The notes beneath the pieces were generated by a model. The model did not search any database. It was not told where the DNA came from and saw nothing but the letters and a program-made list of their open reading frames with translations. Source: an uncultured Muribaculaceae bacterium (GTDB lineage: Bacteria; Bacteroidota; Bacteroidia; Bacteroidales; Muribaculaceae). Taken from it: DNA of 64,000 nt. This document shows, piece after piece, positions 20,195 to 29,647 of the stretch (positions are counted from its first letter, which is position 1; each line of letters starts with the position of its first letter). The position numbers and the translations under genes are program-made. The stretch covers positions 26,575 through 90,574 of the forward strand of contig CABUTS010000001.1 of the NCBI GenBank assembly GCA_902494515.1, written 5' to 3'.

Positions 20195-20230
20195 TCCGGG
20201 TTAACGTTAACCTATGCTCTTGCTGACTAA

Positions 20231-20686
20231 ATGAAATTCAAGGAAGTAAATATAAAGAACCGTCGCGCCACGTTTGACTATGCCATCGGCGACACCTTCA
20301 CTGCGGGTCTCGTGCTTACCGGCACCGAGATTAAATCCATCCGTATGGGCAAGGCTTCGCTGGCTGATACTTTCTGCTATGTCGACAACGGCGAGGTGTG
20401 GGTGAAAAACATGTATATCGCCGAATATTTCTACGGCACATACAACAACCATACCGAGCGCCGCGACCGCAAACTGCTCCTTAACCGTAAGGAAATCAAG
20501 CAGCTGGAAAAGGACAGCAAGGAGTCTGGCTTCACCATCGTGCCCCTGCGACTGTTTATCGGCGCCCGCGGCTACGCCAAGCTCGTAATCGGTATCGGCA
20601 AGGGTAAAAAGGAATACGACAAGCGTCAGACCATCCGCGAGCGCGAGGACTCCCGCAACATAGCCCGCTACTTCCAGAAGCGGTAA
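20231..20686 (+). CDS. smpB: SsrA-binding protein SmpB
   Basis: It binds tmRNA and brings it to stalled ribosomes in trans-translation. The 151-residue protein shows the OB-fold start [12 protein letters not shown], the [21 protein letters not shown] segment, and a basic C-terminal tail ([26 protein letters not shown]). Length and tail match the family. tmRNA itself is not in the window. Confidence 0.97.
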   Translation: MKFKEVNIKNRRATFDYAIGDTFTAGLVLTGTEIKSIRMGKASLADTFCYVDNGEVWVKNMYIAEYFYGTYNNHTERRDRKLLLNRKEIKQLEKDSKESGFTIVPLRLFIGARGYAKLVIGIGKGKKEYDKRQTIREREDSRNIARYFQKR

Positions 20687-20697
20687 AACATTCGGTT

Positions 20698-22155
20698 ATG
20701 GATAATGATGTGAATTCGGATAATGATGTGAATTCGGCCGATAGAGTGGCTGAAAATGAGCTGTTTAACGCAGAATATTTTGATTTTCTGAAGGCGCACG
20801 CAAAGGAGGACCCCTCGAAGCTGTGCCTTAAGTTTCATAAGGATGAACGGCCCTGGATTCCGTTGGCTATCAATAATATAGCGGCGCTTAAGAAGCCTAA
20901 GAAATTCATTGCTGCCGACGGCGGGGACTATACGCCGCGGGTGATACCCCTCGAAGTTTCGGCGCAGCAGTCGACTTCGGCGAATGTAGCTCTGTTTCAT
21001 GCTTCGGTTGCCGCGCAATTGCTTGAAAAAGAGGCTGCTGGGGATGGCAAAAAAGAGGCTACTGGGGATGGCATAAAAGAGGCTACTGGGGCTGGAGGAA
21101 AGGAGTTCCTCGTCCTCGACATGACCTTCGGGCTCGGCCTTGACGCCAGAATGCTGGCGGAATTGCGCGATATGAAACTTTCGGTGTGTGGGTTCGAGCT
21201 TCAGCCGGAACTGATAGCTGCCGCAAAGGTGAATTTCGCTGACAACCGGAATGTTGAAGTTTTCTGCGGCGATTCGGTGCGGTTTCTTGAAACGTACGAC
21301 GGCGAGCCGTTCGACCTGATTTTCATTGACCCGGCCCGACGTGGCAAAGAGGGGGAGAGGCTCTACAATCTTCACGACTGCCAGCCCGACATTACGGAAT
21401 TAATGCCTGAGTTTCAGCGGAAAACGCACTTTGTGATGGCGAAACTTTCGCCGATGCTCGATGTAACTCAGACACTCCGCGACCTTCCGGCTGTCTCTGC
21501 GCTTCATGTGGTTGAAGAGGACGGCGAGTGCAAGGAACTGCTCGCTGTCATCGACTTTGCGGAAACCCCGGCTGAACCTGAAATTATTATCGACCGTTTC
21601 GCTCAGGGCAACTGGAGCAGCTTCGGTTTCAGAAGGCCGGAGGAAGCGGAGCTTCAGCAATCAGCCGGTAATCAGGGGATTACAGATACGCTTCCTGCTC
21701 CCGGAATGACCCTGATTGAGCCTTCGCCCGCCACAATGAAGGCTGCTCCGTTCAACATTCTTTCCCGCGATTTCGGCATCAGGCGGCTGCACCCCAACAC
21801 TCAGCTTTATCTCAGCGAAAAGCCGCTTTCGACGTCTGTAAATGATTCGGAATCAGATGATTCGGAATCAGCGATATGTGAGCAACCAACCTCTTGCGAA
21901 TCGGCTGATTGCCATCAGTTTACGCCCGGGAAGGAGTATGAAATCCTGAAGGTATGGCCGTTTTCATCCTCCAATCTGAAAAACATCGGCAAGGAGGTGC
22001 CGAAAGCCGACATCACCTTGCGAAACTTCTTCGGCTTTACGCCTGAAACACTCCGCAAACGCCTGAAAATCAAGCCTGGAGGGCCGCTTAAATTGTTTGC
22101 GACAACCGTGGCCACCCCCTCCGGCCCCGAGCGCATCTTGATTTTAGTCAGGTAA
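20698..22155 (+). CDS. Class I SAM-dependent methyltransferase with THUMP-like C-terminus
   Basis: The 485-residue protein has a Rossmann methyltransferase core: the motif I region DMTFGLGLDARMLAEL near residue 145, an acidic loop (GFELQPE), FCGDSVRFL, and the catalytic-type FDLIFIDPARRG. The C-terminal part (FGFTPETLRKRLKIKPGG) resembles the THUMP-like domain found with such enzymes in Bacteroidetes, which suggests an RNA substrate. Residues 115-135 are a repeat-derived linker of EAxGDG/KEATGDG units encoded by a 24-bp tandem repeat. A second acidic DSESDDSES stretch lies near 385. It starts 11 bp after smpB. Confidence 0.8.
   Translation: MDNDVNSDNDVNSADRVAENELFNAEYFDFLKAHAKEDPSKLCLKFHKDERPWIPLAINNIAALKKPKKFIAADGGDYTPRVIPLEVSAQQSTSANVALFHASVAAQLLEKEAAGDGKKEATGDGIKEATGAGGKEFLVLDMTFGLGLDARMLAELRDMKLSVCGFELQPELIAAAKVNFADNRNVEVFCGDSVRFLETYDGEPFDLIFIDPARRGKEGERLYNLHDCQPDITELMPEFQRKTHFVMAKLSPMLDVTQTLRDLPAVSALHVVEEDGECKELLAVIDFAETPAEPEIIIDRFAQGNWSSFGFRRPEEAELQQSAGNQGITDTLPAPGMTLIEPSPATMKAAPFNILSRDFGIRRLHPNTQLYLSEKPLSTSVNDSESDDSESAICEQPTSCESADCHQFTPGKEYEILKVWPFSSSNLKNIGKEVPKADITLRNFFGFTPETLRKRLKIKPGGPLKLFATTVATPSGPERILILVR
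21042..21102 (+). repeat. 24-bp in-frame tandem repeat inside the methyltransferase
   Basis: The unit AAAGAGGCTACTGGGGATGG recurs about two and a half times with small changes and encodes KEA(A/T)GDG repeats. The insert keeps frame and lies between domains, so it is a recent expansion of a linker. Confidence 0.8.
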
Positions 22156-22172
22156 TTTTCAAAATAATCTTT

Positions 22173-22216
22173 TCGTAGGGATGTGCTCGTAGGAACGTGC
22201 TCGTCCGTACGTTCAA
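22173..22216. repeat. 14-bp tandem repeat between convergent genes
   Basis: Three degenerate units of about 14 bp (TCGTAGGGATGTGC, TCGTAGGAACGTGC, TCGTCCGTACGTTC) fill the gap between the methyltransferase and the minus-strand outer membrane factor. The last unit resembles the flanks of the GTGCCAAAGGCAC palindromes. Confidence 0.65.
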
Positions 22217-22223
22217 GTGAATA

Positions 22224-23450
22224 TCAGTGGGAATAGCGGTTGAGGGAGGAGAGGGCGAGGGCGTAGTCGCGGCTGGCGGTGAGGTAATCCTGATGAGCCA
22301 CGAGGAAATAGTTGGTTTCCTGGATGTAATCGAGCAGCGAGATCTCCCCGCCGTCGAGGGCGAGTTTCAGCAGTCGCTGATTGTCGGTGGTTTCGATAAC
22401 CGGTCCGAGAAGGTCGAGCTGATGTTTCAGGGCTATGGCCTTGTGATAATCGACACCCAGAGCCGAAATACGGTCGCGTTGCTTAGTGTCGTTTTCGTTG
22501 TATTTTGCCAATGTGGAGTATGCGGCGGCCTGAACACCTGACTTGCGGGAATAGACCGGAAGGGTCAGACCTGCCGAGAATCCGTTGAAGTGGTTGCCAT
22601 CCTCGTATGCATGAACGTAACCTAATGAAAGCGAGGGAATCCGCTCCTTGCTGGCAATTTTTTCGCGCAGCCTGCTGACATTCAGGTCTATGCTGTCCGC
22701 GCGGCAGGCGGCGCTGTTAGTGAGGGCTGTCAGGTAATTGGCGTAGGGGAGGAGCTGCCGGACCGGATACTCGGAAATCGCGTCGAAATCTGCGGCCTTG
22801 ATCTCGTCGCCTGAAGTTGCAACAGCCTCAGCGATAAGGGCATAAAGTTCACCTTCGGCCGCATCGCAGGCCGAAAGCACGCGGGCGTATTCGATTTTCA
22901 GTTTGTTGACATCGAGAATCGAAACCTCACCCTTGTCGTATGCCATCTGATATTTCTCGGAAAGTTCCTTTACATTTCCGGCGATTTCCCGGAGCAACTT
23001 TAACTGTTTTCTGGCAGCGATTATCTGAATTACAAGCTGCTCGGCCTCGTATGATTCCGATGCAACGGCCTCTTCGTAGCGAAGTTTCTGAAGGTCGAAG
23101 AGGGCGGAGACCGTCTGACGGTTGGCGCGGACTTTCCAGATATTCGGCAGCTCCTGACTGACACCTATCGACCAGCGGTTCAATTCCCCTGAACTTTGAG
23201 GGAAGAGGTACTCGAACTCAACTTCCGGGTCGGACGGCACAGATTCTGCCTTCAGCGAAAACGCCTCGGCATCGTAGACCTCGGTGTAACCTTGCATCGA
23301 AGCGGCGGCCATCCGCGCGGTCACGTCGTCGAAAGCTGAGGTTTGCGCCGTGGCTGACTGGGCGGTAAAGGTCAGCCACAGCGCTGCTGCAATTGCTTTG
23401 AATGAATTTCTGCTGAAAGCTTCGCGAATCTTATAATATGTTGAATACAT
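22224..23450 (-). CDS. TolC-like outer membrane factor of a metal efflux system
   Basis: This is the outer membrane channel of the RND system encoded just upstream. The 408-residue protein has a signal peptide (hydrophobic stretch AIAAALWLTFTAQSATAQ) and long alpha-helical coiled-coil segments typical of outer membrane efflux proteins (QLVIQIIAARKQLKLLREI, NVKELSEKYQMAYDKGEVS). It is the third gene of the minus-strand adaptor-pump-channel operon, 71 bp after the pump. The sequence is on the short side for the family but intact. Confidence 0.88.
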   Translation of the reverse strand: MYSTYYKIREAFSRNSFKAIAAALWLTFTAQSATAQTSAFDDVTARMAAASMQGYTEVYDAEAFSLKAESVPSDPEVEFEYLFPQSSGELNRWSIGVSQELPNIWKVRANRQTVSALFDLQKLRYEEAVASESYEAEQLVIQIIAARKQLKLLREIAGNVKELSEKYQMAYDKGEVSILDVNKLKIEYARVLSACDAAEGELYALIAEAVATSGDEIKAADFDAISEYPVRQLLPYANYLTALTNSAACRADSIDLNVSRLREKIASKERIPSLSLGYVHAYEDGNHFNGFSAGLTLPVYSRKSGVQAAAYSTLAKYNENDTKQRDRISALGVDYHKAIALKHQLDLLGPVIETTDNQRLLKLALDGGEISLLDYIQETNYFLVAHQDYLTASRDYALALSSLNRYSH

Positions 23451-23521
23451 GAAGTTTATAAGTTGATTTTGAAGTATGTATCGAAGGGTTATTTCCCCTT
23501 TTTGAAGTTCGCTTCGAAGGG

Positions 23522-26500
23522 TTATTCCCCTTTTTTGCGGGAGATGTAGCGGTAGAGAATCGGGACTACGAAGATGTTGAGGAAGGTGGAGGAGATGAGG
23601 CCGCCGAGGATAACGATTGCCAGTGGGGACTGGATTTCGTTGCCCGGTTCATGGCCGCGGAGGGCCAGCGGGATGAGCGCGAGGGCCGAGGTGAGGGCGG
23701 TCATGATGATGGGGAGCAGACGGTCTACGGAGCCGCTGCGGAGGCGTTCAGGGAGGGGTTCGCCCTGGTCGTGCAGCTGGTTGTAGTGCGACATCAGCAG
23801 CATGCCGTTGCGCGTTGAGATGCCCAACAAAGATATAAAACCGATGATAGCCGGGATGTTCAGTTCGCCGCCGGTAATTACCAGAATCAGTACGCCGCCA
23901 ATCATTGCCAGGGGCATATTTATCAGAATCACAAGCGATTGACGCAGGTCGCGGAACTCGCCGTAGAGGAGCATGAAGATGATCACCAGGGCCAGAACCG
24001 AGGTCAGCGCGAGGGTGCGCGACGCGGAGGCTTCGCTCTCGAACTGACCGCCATACTGGATGTGGTAGCCCTGCGGGAGGGGGACTTTCTCCTCTACAGA
24101 GCTGCTGATTTCGTTGACGGCACCGCGGAGGTCGCGGCCGTCGACGTTGGCCGAAATCACCAGACGGCGGTTACCGTTCTCGCGGTTGATGGTGTTCGGG
24201 CCGGAGGCCGAGACGACGTCGGCGACGTGGTTCAGAGGAACCTTGCCGGTTGGTGTGTCGACCGGCAGATTTTTCAGGTCTTCAATCGTAAAGCCCTCGG
24301 GAAGAGCGAATTTCACCGTCAGGTCAGCGGGATATCCGTTTTCGTAAACGGTGGAGACGGGGCGGCCGGCAAGGGCGACATCAATCATCGTGGAGAACTG
24401 GTTCATAGGCACACCGTAGTGGGCGAGGATTTCGCGGCGGGGCTTGATTTCGATTTGCGGACGCTGGGTCTGCTGCTCCACGGCCACATCCTCGATGCCG
24501 TCGATGCCTTCAAGTATCTCCTTGATTTGCAAGCCTTTGGAATAAAGCGTGTTGAGGTCGGGACCGAACAGTTTGATTGCAATCTGAGCCTCGGTTCCGG
24601 AGAGCATGGCGTCGATTCGGTGGGAGATCGGCTGTCCGATTTCGATGTTGGCGCCGGGGATTATGCTAAGTTTGTGGCGCAGTTCCTGAAGCATTTCCGA
24701 ACGGTTGCGCCCCTGGTCGAGCTTGTAGGGGGCTTCGATTTCCGAGACGTTCACGCCGAAGGAGTGCTCGTCGAGTTCGGCGCGGCCGGTTTTGCGTGCT
24801 ACTGTCTGAATTTCAGGCACTGACAGTATGATTTCTTCGGCAAGACGGCCTACGCGGTCGCTCTCCTCGATGGAGATTCCGGGGAGGGTGGAGACGTTGA
24901 TTGTCAGCGAGCCTTCGTTGAAGTTCGGGAGGAAAGAACGCCCGAGGGTGAAGAACAGACCGAGGGAAACGGCGAAGAGAATCCCGACGGCGGTCAGAAC
25001 AGCCTTCGGACGGTCGAGACACCAGTCGAGAGCCTTGGTGTAGGCCGATTTCAGTTTGCGGGTGACCTTCGGATCCTGCGCCAAATCTTTATTTTCTGTC
25101 TGATTGCCAAGAAGATATGAGCAGAGAACCGGGGTGAGGGTAAGGGCTACGATGGTCGAGGCTGCGAGCGCCACTATGAAGGCGACGCCGAGGGGAATCA
25201 GCATACGGCCTTCCATTCCGCTCAGGAAGAAGAGGGGGAGGAAGCTGGCGATGATGATAAGCGAGGAGTTGAAAATAGGTTTGCGGACCTCGCTGGAGGC
25301 GTGGAAAACGACCTCGCGTACCGGTTTGCGTTGCTCTTTGGGGAGCTTGGCGTTGCCGCGCAGGCGTTTGTAGACATTCTCCACATCCACGATGGCGTCG
25401 TCGACCAGCGAACCGATGGCGATTGCTATACCGCCGAGGGTCATGGTGTTGATAGTCACGCCCATAGCCCTCAGGATTATGATGGAGATGATGATTGAAA
25501 GGGGGAGCGCCACAACCGAAATCAGCGTGGTGCGCAGGTTCATCAGGAAGAAAAACAGCACGATAATCACCATGAGTGCCCCTTCGAGGAGCGATTCCTG
25601 GAGGTTGCTGACCGAATTGGAGATGAATTCCGACTGACGGAAGATGTCGGTAGAGATTTTTACATCCTTCGGGAGCTGCTGGGCAAGCTGGGCCAACTGG
25701 CTGTCGATCTGGTCGGTAAGTTCGATGGTGCCGACGCCGGGCTGCTTTGTCAGGGTGATGAGCACCGACTCCTGTCCGCGGACTGAGGCGGTGCCGAGGC
25801 GTGGAGTCTTGCCGCCGAAACGGATGGTTGCGATGTCGCTCAGGCGGATTGATTTGCCGTCGGCGGTCGGGATTGCCAGCTCGCCGATTTCCTGCGGGTC
25901 GGCGGATGTGATGGCCCCTTTTACGATGTATTCGCTGCCGTGGGAATAGATGGTGCTGCCGACCGAATTGGCATTGCTCCCCTCGAGCGCTTCGAGCAGG
26001 TCGGGGAGGGCGACGTTGCGCACCCGCATCTTTTCGGGATCGATGAGGACCTGCATTTCGCGCTCCTCACCACCCTGAACCGACACCTGCGCGATGCCGG
26101 GGATGGCCAGCAGACGGCGGCTGATGTCGCGGTCCACGATTTTGCGGACTTCCGAAACCGAAGTGGAGTCGGGGGTGAGACCGATAATCATGATTTCGCC
26201 GAGAATCGACGACTGCGGGCCCATCATAGGGGTGCTGACTCCGGCCGGAAGGGCGCCGGTGAGGGTCGAGAGACGTTCGCTGACGGTCTGTCGGGCGTGG
26301 TAAATGTCTGTTCCCCAGTCGAATTCGACCCATACTGTCGAGAAACCGGAAGAACTCGACGAGCGGGTTCGGCGGACGCCGGCGGAACCGGTCATGGAGG
26401 ATTCCACGGGGAATGTCACCAACTGCTCGACCTCTTCGGGGGCAAGTCCGGGGGCTTCGGTCATCACTACGACTGTAGGGGCGTTGAGGTCCGGGAAAAT

Positions 26501-26611
26501 GTCGATTTCCGAACGGGTCAGGACTATGCACCCGGCCGCGAGGATTACCGCGCTGAAAATCAGTACTAAAATGCGGTTGAGCAGTGAGAATTTTATTATC
26601 TTGTCAAGCAT
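23522..26611 (-). CDS. Heavy-metal RND efflux pump (CusA/CzcA family)
   Basis: This inner membrane proton-driven pump has 1029 residues. It starts MLDKIIKFSLLNRILVLIFSAVI, a CusA-type N-terminus, and contains two large periplasmic loops and twelve membrane segments. The conserved TM4 region (GGIAIAIGSLVDDAIVDVENVYKRL) carries the proton-relay aspartates, and the DIFPDLNAPTV opening matches heavy-metal RND pumps rather than drug pumps. It lies between adaptor and channel genes, about 100 bp from the adaptor. The metal is unknown; the His-rich adaptor favours zinc, cobalt, nickel or copper. Confidence 0.93.
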   Translation of the reverse strand: MLDKIIKFSLLNRILVLIFSAVILAAGCIVLTRSEIDIFPDLNAPTVVVMTEAPGLAPEEVEQLVTFPVESSMTGSAGVRRTRSSSSSGFSTVWVEFDWGTDIYHARQTVSERLSTLTGALPAGVSTPMMGPQSSILGEIMIIGLTPDSTSVSEVRKIVDRDISRRLLAIPGIAQVSVQGGEEREMQVLIDPEKMRVRNVALPDLLEALEGSNANSVGSTIYSHGSEYIVKGAITSADPQEIGELAIPTADGKSIRLSDIATIRFGGKTPRLGTASVRGQESVLITLTKQPGVGTIELTDQIDSQLAQLAQQLPKDVKISTDIFRQSEFISNSVSNLQESLLEGALMVIIVLFFFLMNLRTTLISVVALPLSIIISIIILRAMGVTINTMTLGGIAIAIGSLVDDAIVDVENVYKRLRGNAKLPKEQRKPVREVVFHASSEVRKPIFNSSLIIIASFLPLFFLSGMEGRMLIPLGVAFIVALAASTIVALTLTPVLCSYLLGNQTENKDLAQDPKVTRKLKSAYTKALDWCLDRPKAVLTAVGILFAVSLGLFFTLGRSFLPNFNEGSLTINVSTLPGISIEESDRVGRLAEEIILSVPEIQTVARKTGRAELDEHSFGVNVSEIEAPYKLDQGRNRSEMLQELRHKLSIIPGANIEIGQPISHRIDAMLSGTEAQIAIKLFGPDLNTLYSKGLQIKEILEGIDGIEDVAVEQQTQRPQIEIKPRREILAHYGVPMNQFSTMIDVALAGRPVSTVYENGYPADLTVKFALPEGFTIEDLKNLPVDTPTGKVPLNHVADVVSASGPNTINRENGNRRLVISANVDGRDLRGAVNEISSSVEEKVPLPQGYHIQYGGQFESEASASRTLALTSVLALVIIFMLLYGEFRDLRQSLVILINMPLAMIGGVLILVITGGELNIPAIIGFISLLGISTRNGMLLMSHYNQLHDQGEPLPERLRSGSVDRLLPIIMTALTSALALIPLALRGHEPGNEIQSPLAIVILGGLISSTFLNIFVVPILYRYISRKKGE

Positions 26612-26710
26612 TTTTCAGGATGCTGCGGAAGATTCCAAGTTAGAGTTTTGTTTGAAAGAGGTGCTGTAAACAGCTGCCGTTCAGGGAGATGCGCGGCAGC
26701 GTCCGGCGGC

Positions 26711-27868
26711 TTAATGACTGTGGGAATGGCCTTCGGGAACGGCGCCGGAGGATTCGGCGAGACGGACGAAGGTGGTGCCACGGGCCACAATCCTGTCGCC
26801 GGCTGAGATACCGGAGAGGATTTCGCGGCGCGAGCCGTCGGAGCGCCCTATGGTTACCGGAATCTTGCGGAAATGACCGGGCATCTCCTCGCGGTAAACG
26901 AAGTATTCGCCCTGCTGTTCGCTGAGCGAGGTCTCGGGCACAGATAATACGCCTGAACGGGTGTTCCCAAGGAGGTAAACCTCGCAGTACGAGCCGCTTA
27001 TATAGTTTCCGCCGGCGTTCGGAAGGGTGAAGTAAACGGGGATGTAGCCGTTGGCAGCGGAGGAAACCGTGGGGGGCGAGAGGAGCTTGCCGTCGACACT
27101 CTGCAGGTCAACGATTTCATCGGAATATGAGGGGCGGAACCGGGCGCCGGTGATGGTCGGGAGGAAGCCGGCGACATTTTCCGGGAGGTCGGCGCGGAGC
27201 GAAAGGGCGCTGTTGGAGCTGATTGTGGCGATGGGTTGCCCGGCTTCAACAAACTGACCGTCGACAACTGATATTGAGGTTATTACGCCCGAAACCGGAG
27301 CGGAGGCAACGGAGCCGCCTCCGGCGTTGTCGTTGCCCATGGCGGCTTTGGCCTGGTCGAGGCGGGCGAGCGCCTCGTTGTAGTCGCGGGTGGTTACGAT
27401 CCCCTCTTTGTGGAGCGGAGTCAGTCGGTCGACCTCACGTTTTGCAGCGTTATAGGCCAGTCGGGCGGCTTCGTTGGGGTCGCCGCCGGCCATTCCCTTG
27501 GCTGATATTGAGGCAATTACGCGTCCGATGGCCACCTGGCTTCCAACAGCAATCCCCGGAGTCAGATGCACAATGCCGCTCTGGCGGGCCGAGGTGATAC
27601 CGTCGGAGCCGGGACGCGAAGTGATTTCGCCGGATACCTTCATGACATCTGAAAAGTCGCTTGCGGTTATTTCCTCGGTGCTGATTTTCAGCTGTTTGAG
27701 CTGCTCGTCGGAGAGGACAATCAGACCTTCGTGGTCTTTCTCGGTTTTTTCGGATTTGTCGGCTTCGTGGCCGTGGTCGTGGGTGTCGCCGGAATGACCG
27801 CTGCATGACCCCAACATGGCCACAGCGGCAAAAGCTATATTCAGAAGGTAAATACGGTGAAAACGCAT
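26711..27868 (-). CDS. RND periplasmic adaptor with His-rich ends (CusB/CzcB-like)
   Basis: This lipoprotein adaptor joins pump and outer membrane channel. The 385-residue protein has a lipobox (AMLGSCSG) and then a His/Asp-rich stretch (HSGDTHDHGHEADKSEK), a lipoyl/biotinyl-like hairpin, and a beta-barrel domain. It ends in PEGHSHSH. Both His-rich tails would sit in the periplasm and fit metal capture. It is the first gene of the operon. Upstream it is divergent from rmuC across about 210 bp. Confidence 0.9.
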   Translation of the reverse strand: MRFHRIYLLNIAFAAVAMLGSCSGHSGDTHDHGHEADKSEKTEKDHEGLIVLSDEQLKQLKISTEEITASDFSDVMKVSGEITSRPGSDGITSARQSGIVHLTPGIAVGSQVAIGRVIASISAKGMAGGDPNEAARLAYNAAKREVDRLTPLHKEGIVTTRDYNEALARLDQAKAAMGNDNAGGGSVASAPVSGVITSISVVDGQFVEAGQPIATISSNSALSLRADLPENVAGFLPTITGARFRPSYSDEIVDLQSVDGKLLSPPTVSSAANGYIPVYFTLPNAGGNYISGSYCEVYLLGNTRSGVLSVPETSLSEQQGEYFVYREEMPGHFRKIPVTIGRSDGSRREILSGISAGDRIVARGTTFVRLAESSGAVPEGHSHSH

Positions 27869-27960
27869 AGTTTTTTGAATCTGGAAACCGCATTTCCCCG
27901 GTAATGGGGGCGGGAAATTTATTTTCTACAAAATTAGTAAATCATGGCGAAAAAGCCGTA

Positions 27961-27968
27961 ACTTTGTG
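27961..27968 (+). promoter_or_regulatory. rmuC promoter -7 element
   Basis: TAACTTTG on the plus strand, about 110 bp before the rmuC start. The -33 box is weak, and the long leader shows no other feature. Confidence 0.5.
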
Positions 27969-28077
27969 AAAGGAAAACGCCCCTTCGGGCGAAACCTTGC
28001 ATAACTTGTGCAGGATTCCGCCTGATTTTCACTTATTTTTTCTTCGTTTTCCGGACTTTAACTTCTTAATTTGCAAA

Positions 28078-29508
28078 ATGGAAATTCTTCTGATGATTAT
28101 AGCGGCGGTGCTTGCCGGTTTGTGTGTGATTCTGTTCATGAAATACCGGGAGGCGAATGTCGGGCGAGCAAATGTTCAGGATTTGACTAACCGGTTGTAT
28201 CAAAGCGACTTAAACTTTTCGCGATACAGGGAGGGTGTAGCGCAGCAAATCGCCGATATCAAGGATGTACATGCCCGCGAAATCAGGGAACTGAACGATG
28301 CCAAGTTGGCTAACGAGTTGTCTCTCAGGCAGCAGCTTGCCCAGGCCTCGACTGACATTGTCGCGGCTGAAACCAGGCTCGAGAGCGCTGTGAATGAGAT
28401 TGCGGCGAAGGAGCAGCAGCTTAAGGCCAAGGATGAACAGCTCATTGAATCGCGGCGCCAGACCCAGGAGCTTCTGCGGCAGCAGGAGGAGCGGTTCAAG
28501 AATCTCGCCAACGAAATACTGGACTCCAGCACCCGTAGGTTCAATGAGTCTTCGCAGCAGAAAATCAATGACTTGCTGAATCCGCTTAAAGAGAATCTTG
28601 AACTTTTTCGGAACGCCGTCAATGAGTCTTATTCCAAGGAATCCCGCGAGCGGTTTTCGTTGCAGAAGGAGATTCAGCAGCTGCTCGAGCTGAACCGGTC
28701 GATCGGCAAGGAGGCCCGCGACCTAACCCGTGCGCTGACGTCAAGTTCGAAGATGCAGGGTGACTGGGGGGAGATGATTCTGGAGCAACTTCTCGAGAAA
28801 TCCGGGTTGCAGAAGGGGGTGCATTACGATGAGCAGGTGACCCGCAATGTCAACGGCGACAAATTGGTCGGAGAGGATGGTCACGGGTTGCGCGCCGACT
28901 TTGTAATCTATTATCCTGATGACCGCTGTCTGGTCATCGATTCCAAGACTTCGCTCACGGCGTTTATCGAGTATGTTAATCTCGCCGACAATCCGGATGA
29001 TGAGGACGGTTCGCGCAGAGCGGCTGCCGGGCAGCGTCATCTGCAGTCGGTGAAGAATCATATTGCCGAGCTTGCGCGCACTAATTATCAGGATGTTATC
29101 GGGCGGAAGAAGATGGATTTCGTGGTTATGTTCATTCCCAACGAGGCCGCTTACATCGCCGCCATGCAGCTCGAGCCGGGGCTGTGGCAGGAGGCTTACG
29201 ACAAGCGGGTGTTGATTGCGTCGCCTACGCAGCTGATTTCGGTGCTCCGGCTGTTGCAGATGCTTTGGAAGCAGGATGCGGTGAATAAGAATGTTGAGGA
29301 AATCGCAAGGCTTTCCGGGGCTTTGGTCGACAAATTCGCCGGGATGATGGATTCTTTCGACGACGTTGCCAAGAGCCTTGAGAACGCCCGGAAGGCTTAC
29401 ATCACTACCCGGAATCGCCTTTCGGAAGGGGCCGGAAATGTTTTTGTTACGGCGAAGAAGATTCAGGAGTTAGGAGCGAGGTCGAAGAAAACGCTGCCGG
29501 AGAGGTAG
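28078..29508 (+). CDS. rmuC: DNA recombination protein RmuC
   Basis: RmuC proteins are predicted nucleases that limit recombination at inverted repeats. The 476-residue protein starts with one membrane anchor (MEILLMIIAAVLAGLCVILFM), then a long coiled coil to about residue 200, then the RmuC domain with MQGDWGEMILEQLLEKSGL, LRADFVIYYPDDRCLVIDSK and VVMFIPNEAAY. The aspartate and DSK residues resemble a PD-(D/E)XK core. The ATG at 28078 was chosen for the anchor; upstream in-frame codons do not look like protein. Confidence 0.93.
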   Translation: MEILLMIIAAVLAGLCVILFMKYREANVGRANVQDLTNRLYQSDLNFSRYREGVAQQIADIKDVHAREIRELNDAKLANELSLRQQLAQASTDIVAAETRLESAVNEIAAKEQQLKAKDEQLIESRRQTQELLRQQEERFKNLANEILDSSTRRFNESSQQKINDLLNPLKENLELFRNAVNESYSKESRERFSLQKEIQQLLELNRSIGKEARDLTRALTSSSKMQGDWGEMILEQLLEKSGLQKGVHYDEQVTRNVNGDKLVGEDGHGLRADFVIYYPDDRCLVIDSKTSLTAFIEYVNLADNPDDEDGSRRAAAGQRHLQSVKNHIAELARTNYQDVIGRKKMDFVVMFIPNEAAYIAAMQLEPGLWQEAYDKRVLIASPTQLISVLRLLQMLWKQDAVNKNVEEIARLSGALVDKFAGMMDSFDDVAKSLENARKAYITTRNRLSEGAGNVFVTAKKIQELGARSKKTLPER

Positions 29509-29514
29509 CTTGCG

Positions 29515-29561
29515 GGAAAAGCTGACGCGAAAAGCTGAGACGAAAAGCTTACGCTTTTCCA
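29515..29561. terminator. Hairpin-rich region between convergent rmuC and the HIRAN gene
   Basis: Three degenerate copies of GAAAAGCTGA end in GAAAAGC (29542-29548) pairing with GCTTTTC (29553-29559). The T-run in the second arm suits bidirectional termination. The rest of the gap to 29647 is a G-rich degenerate repeat (CTTGGCGGGG-like units). Confidence 0.5.
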
Positions 29562-29647
29562 CACGACCAAAACCCGAGGCAGGGGACTTGGCAGGGGGGC
29601 TTGGCTGCGGCTTGGCGGGGATTTGGCGGGGTATTTCGGGGCTGGGG

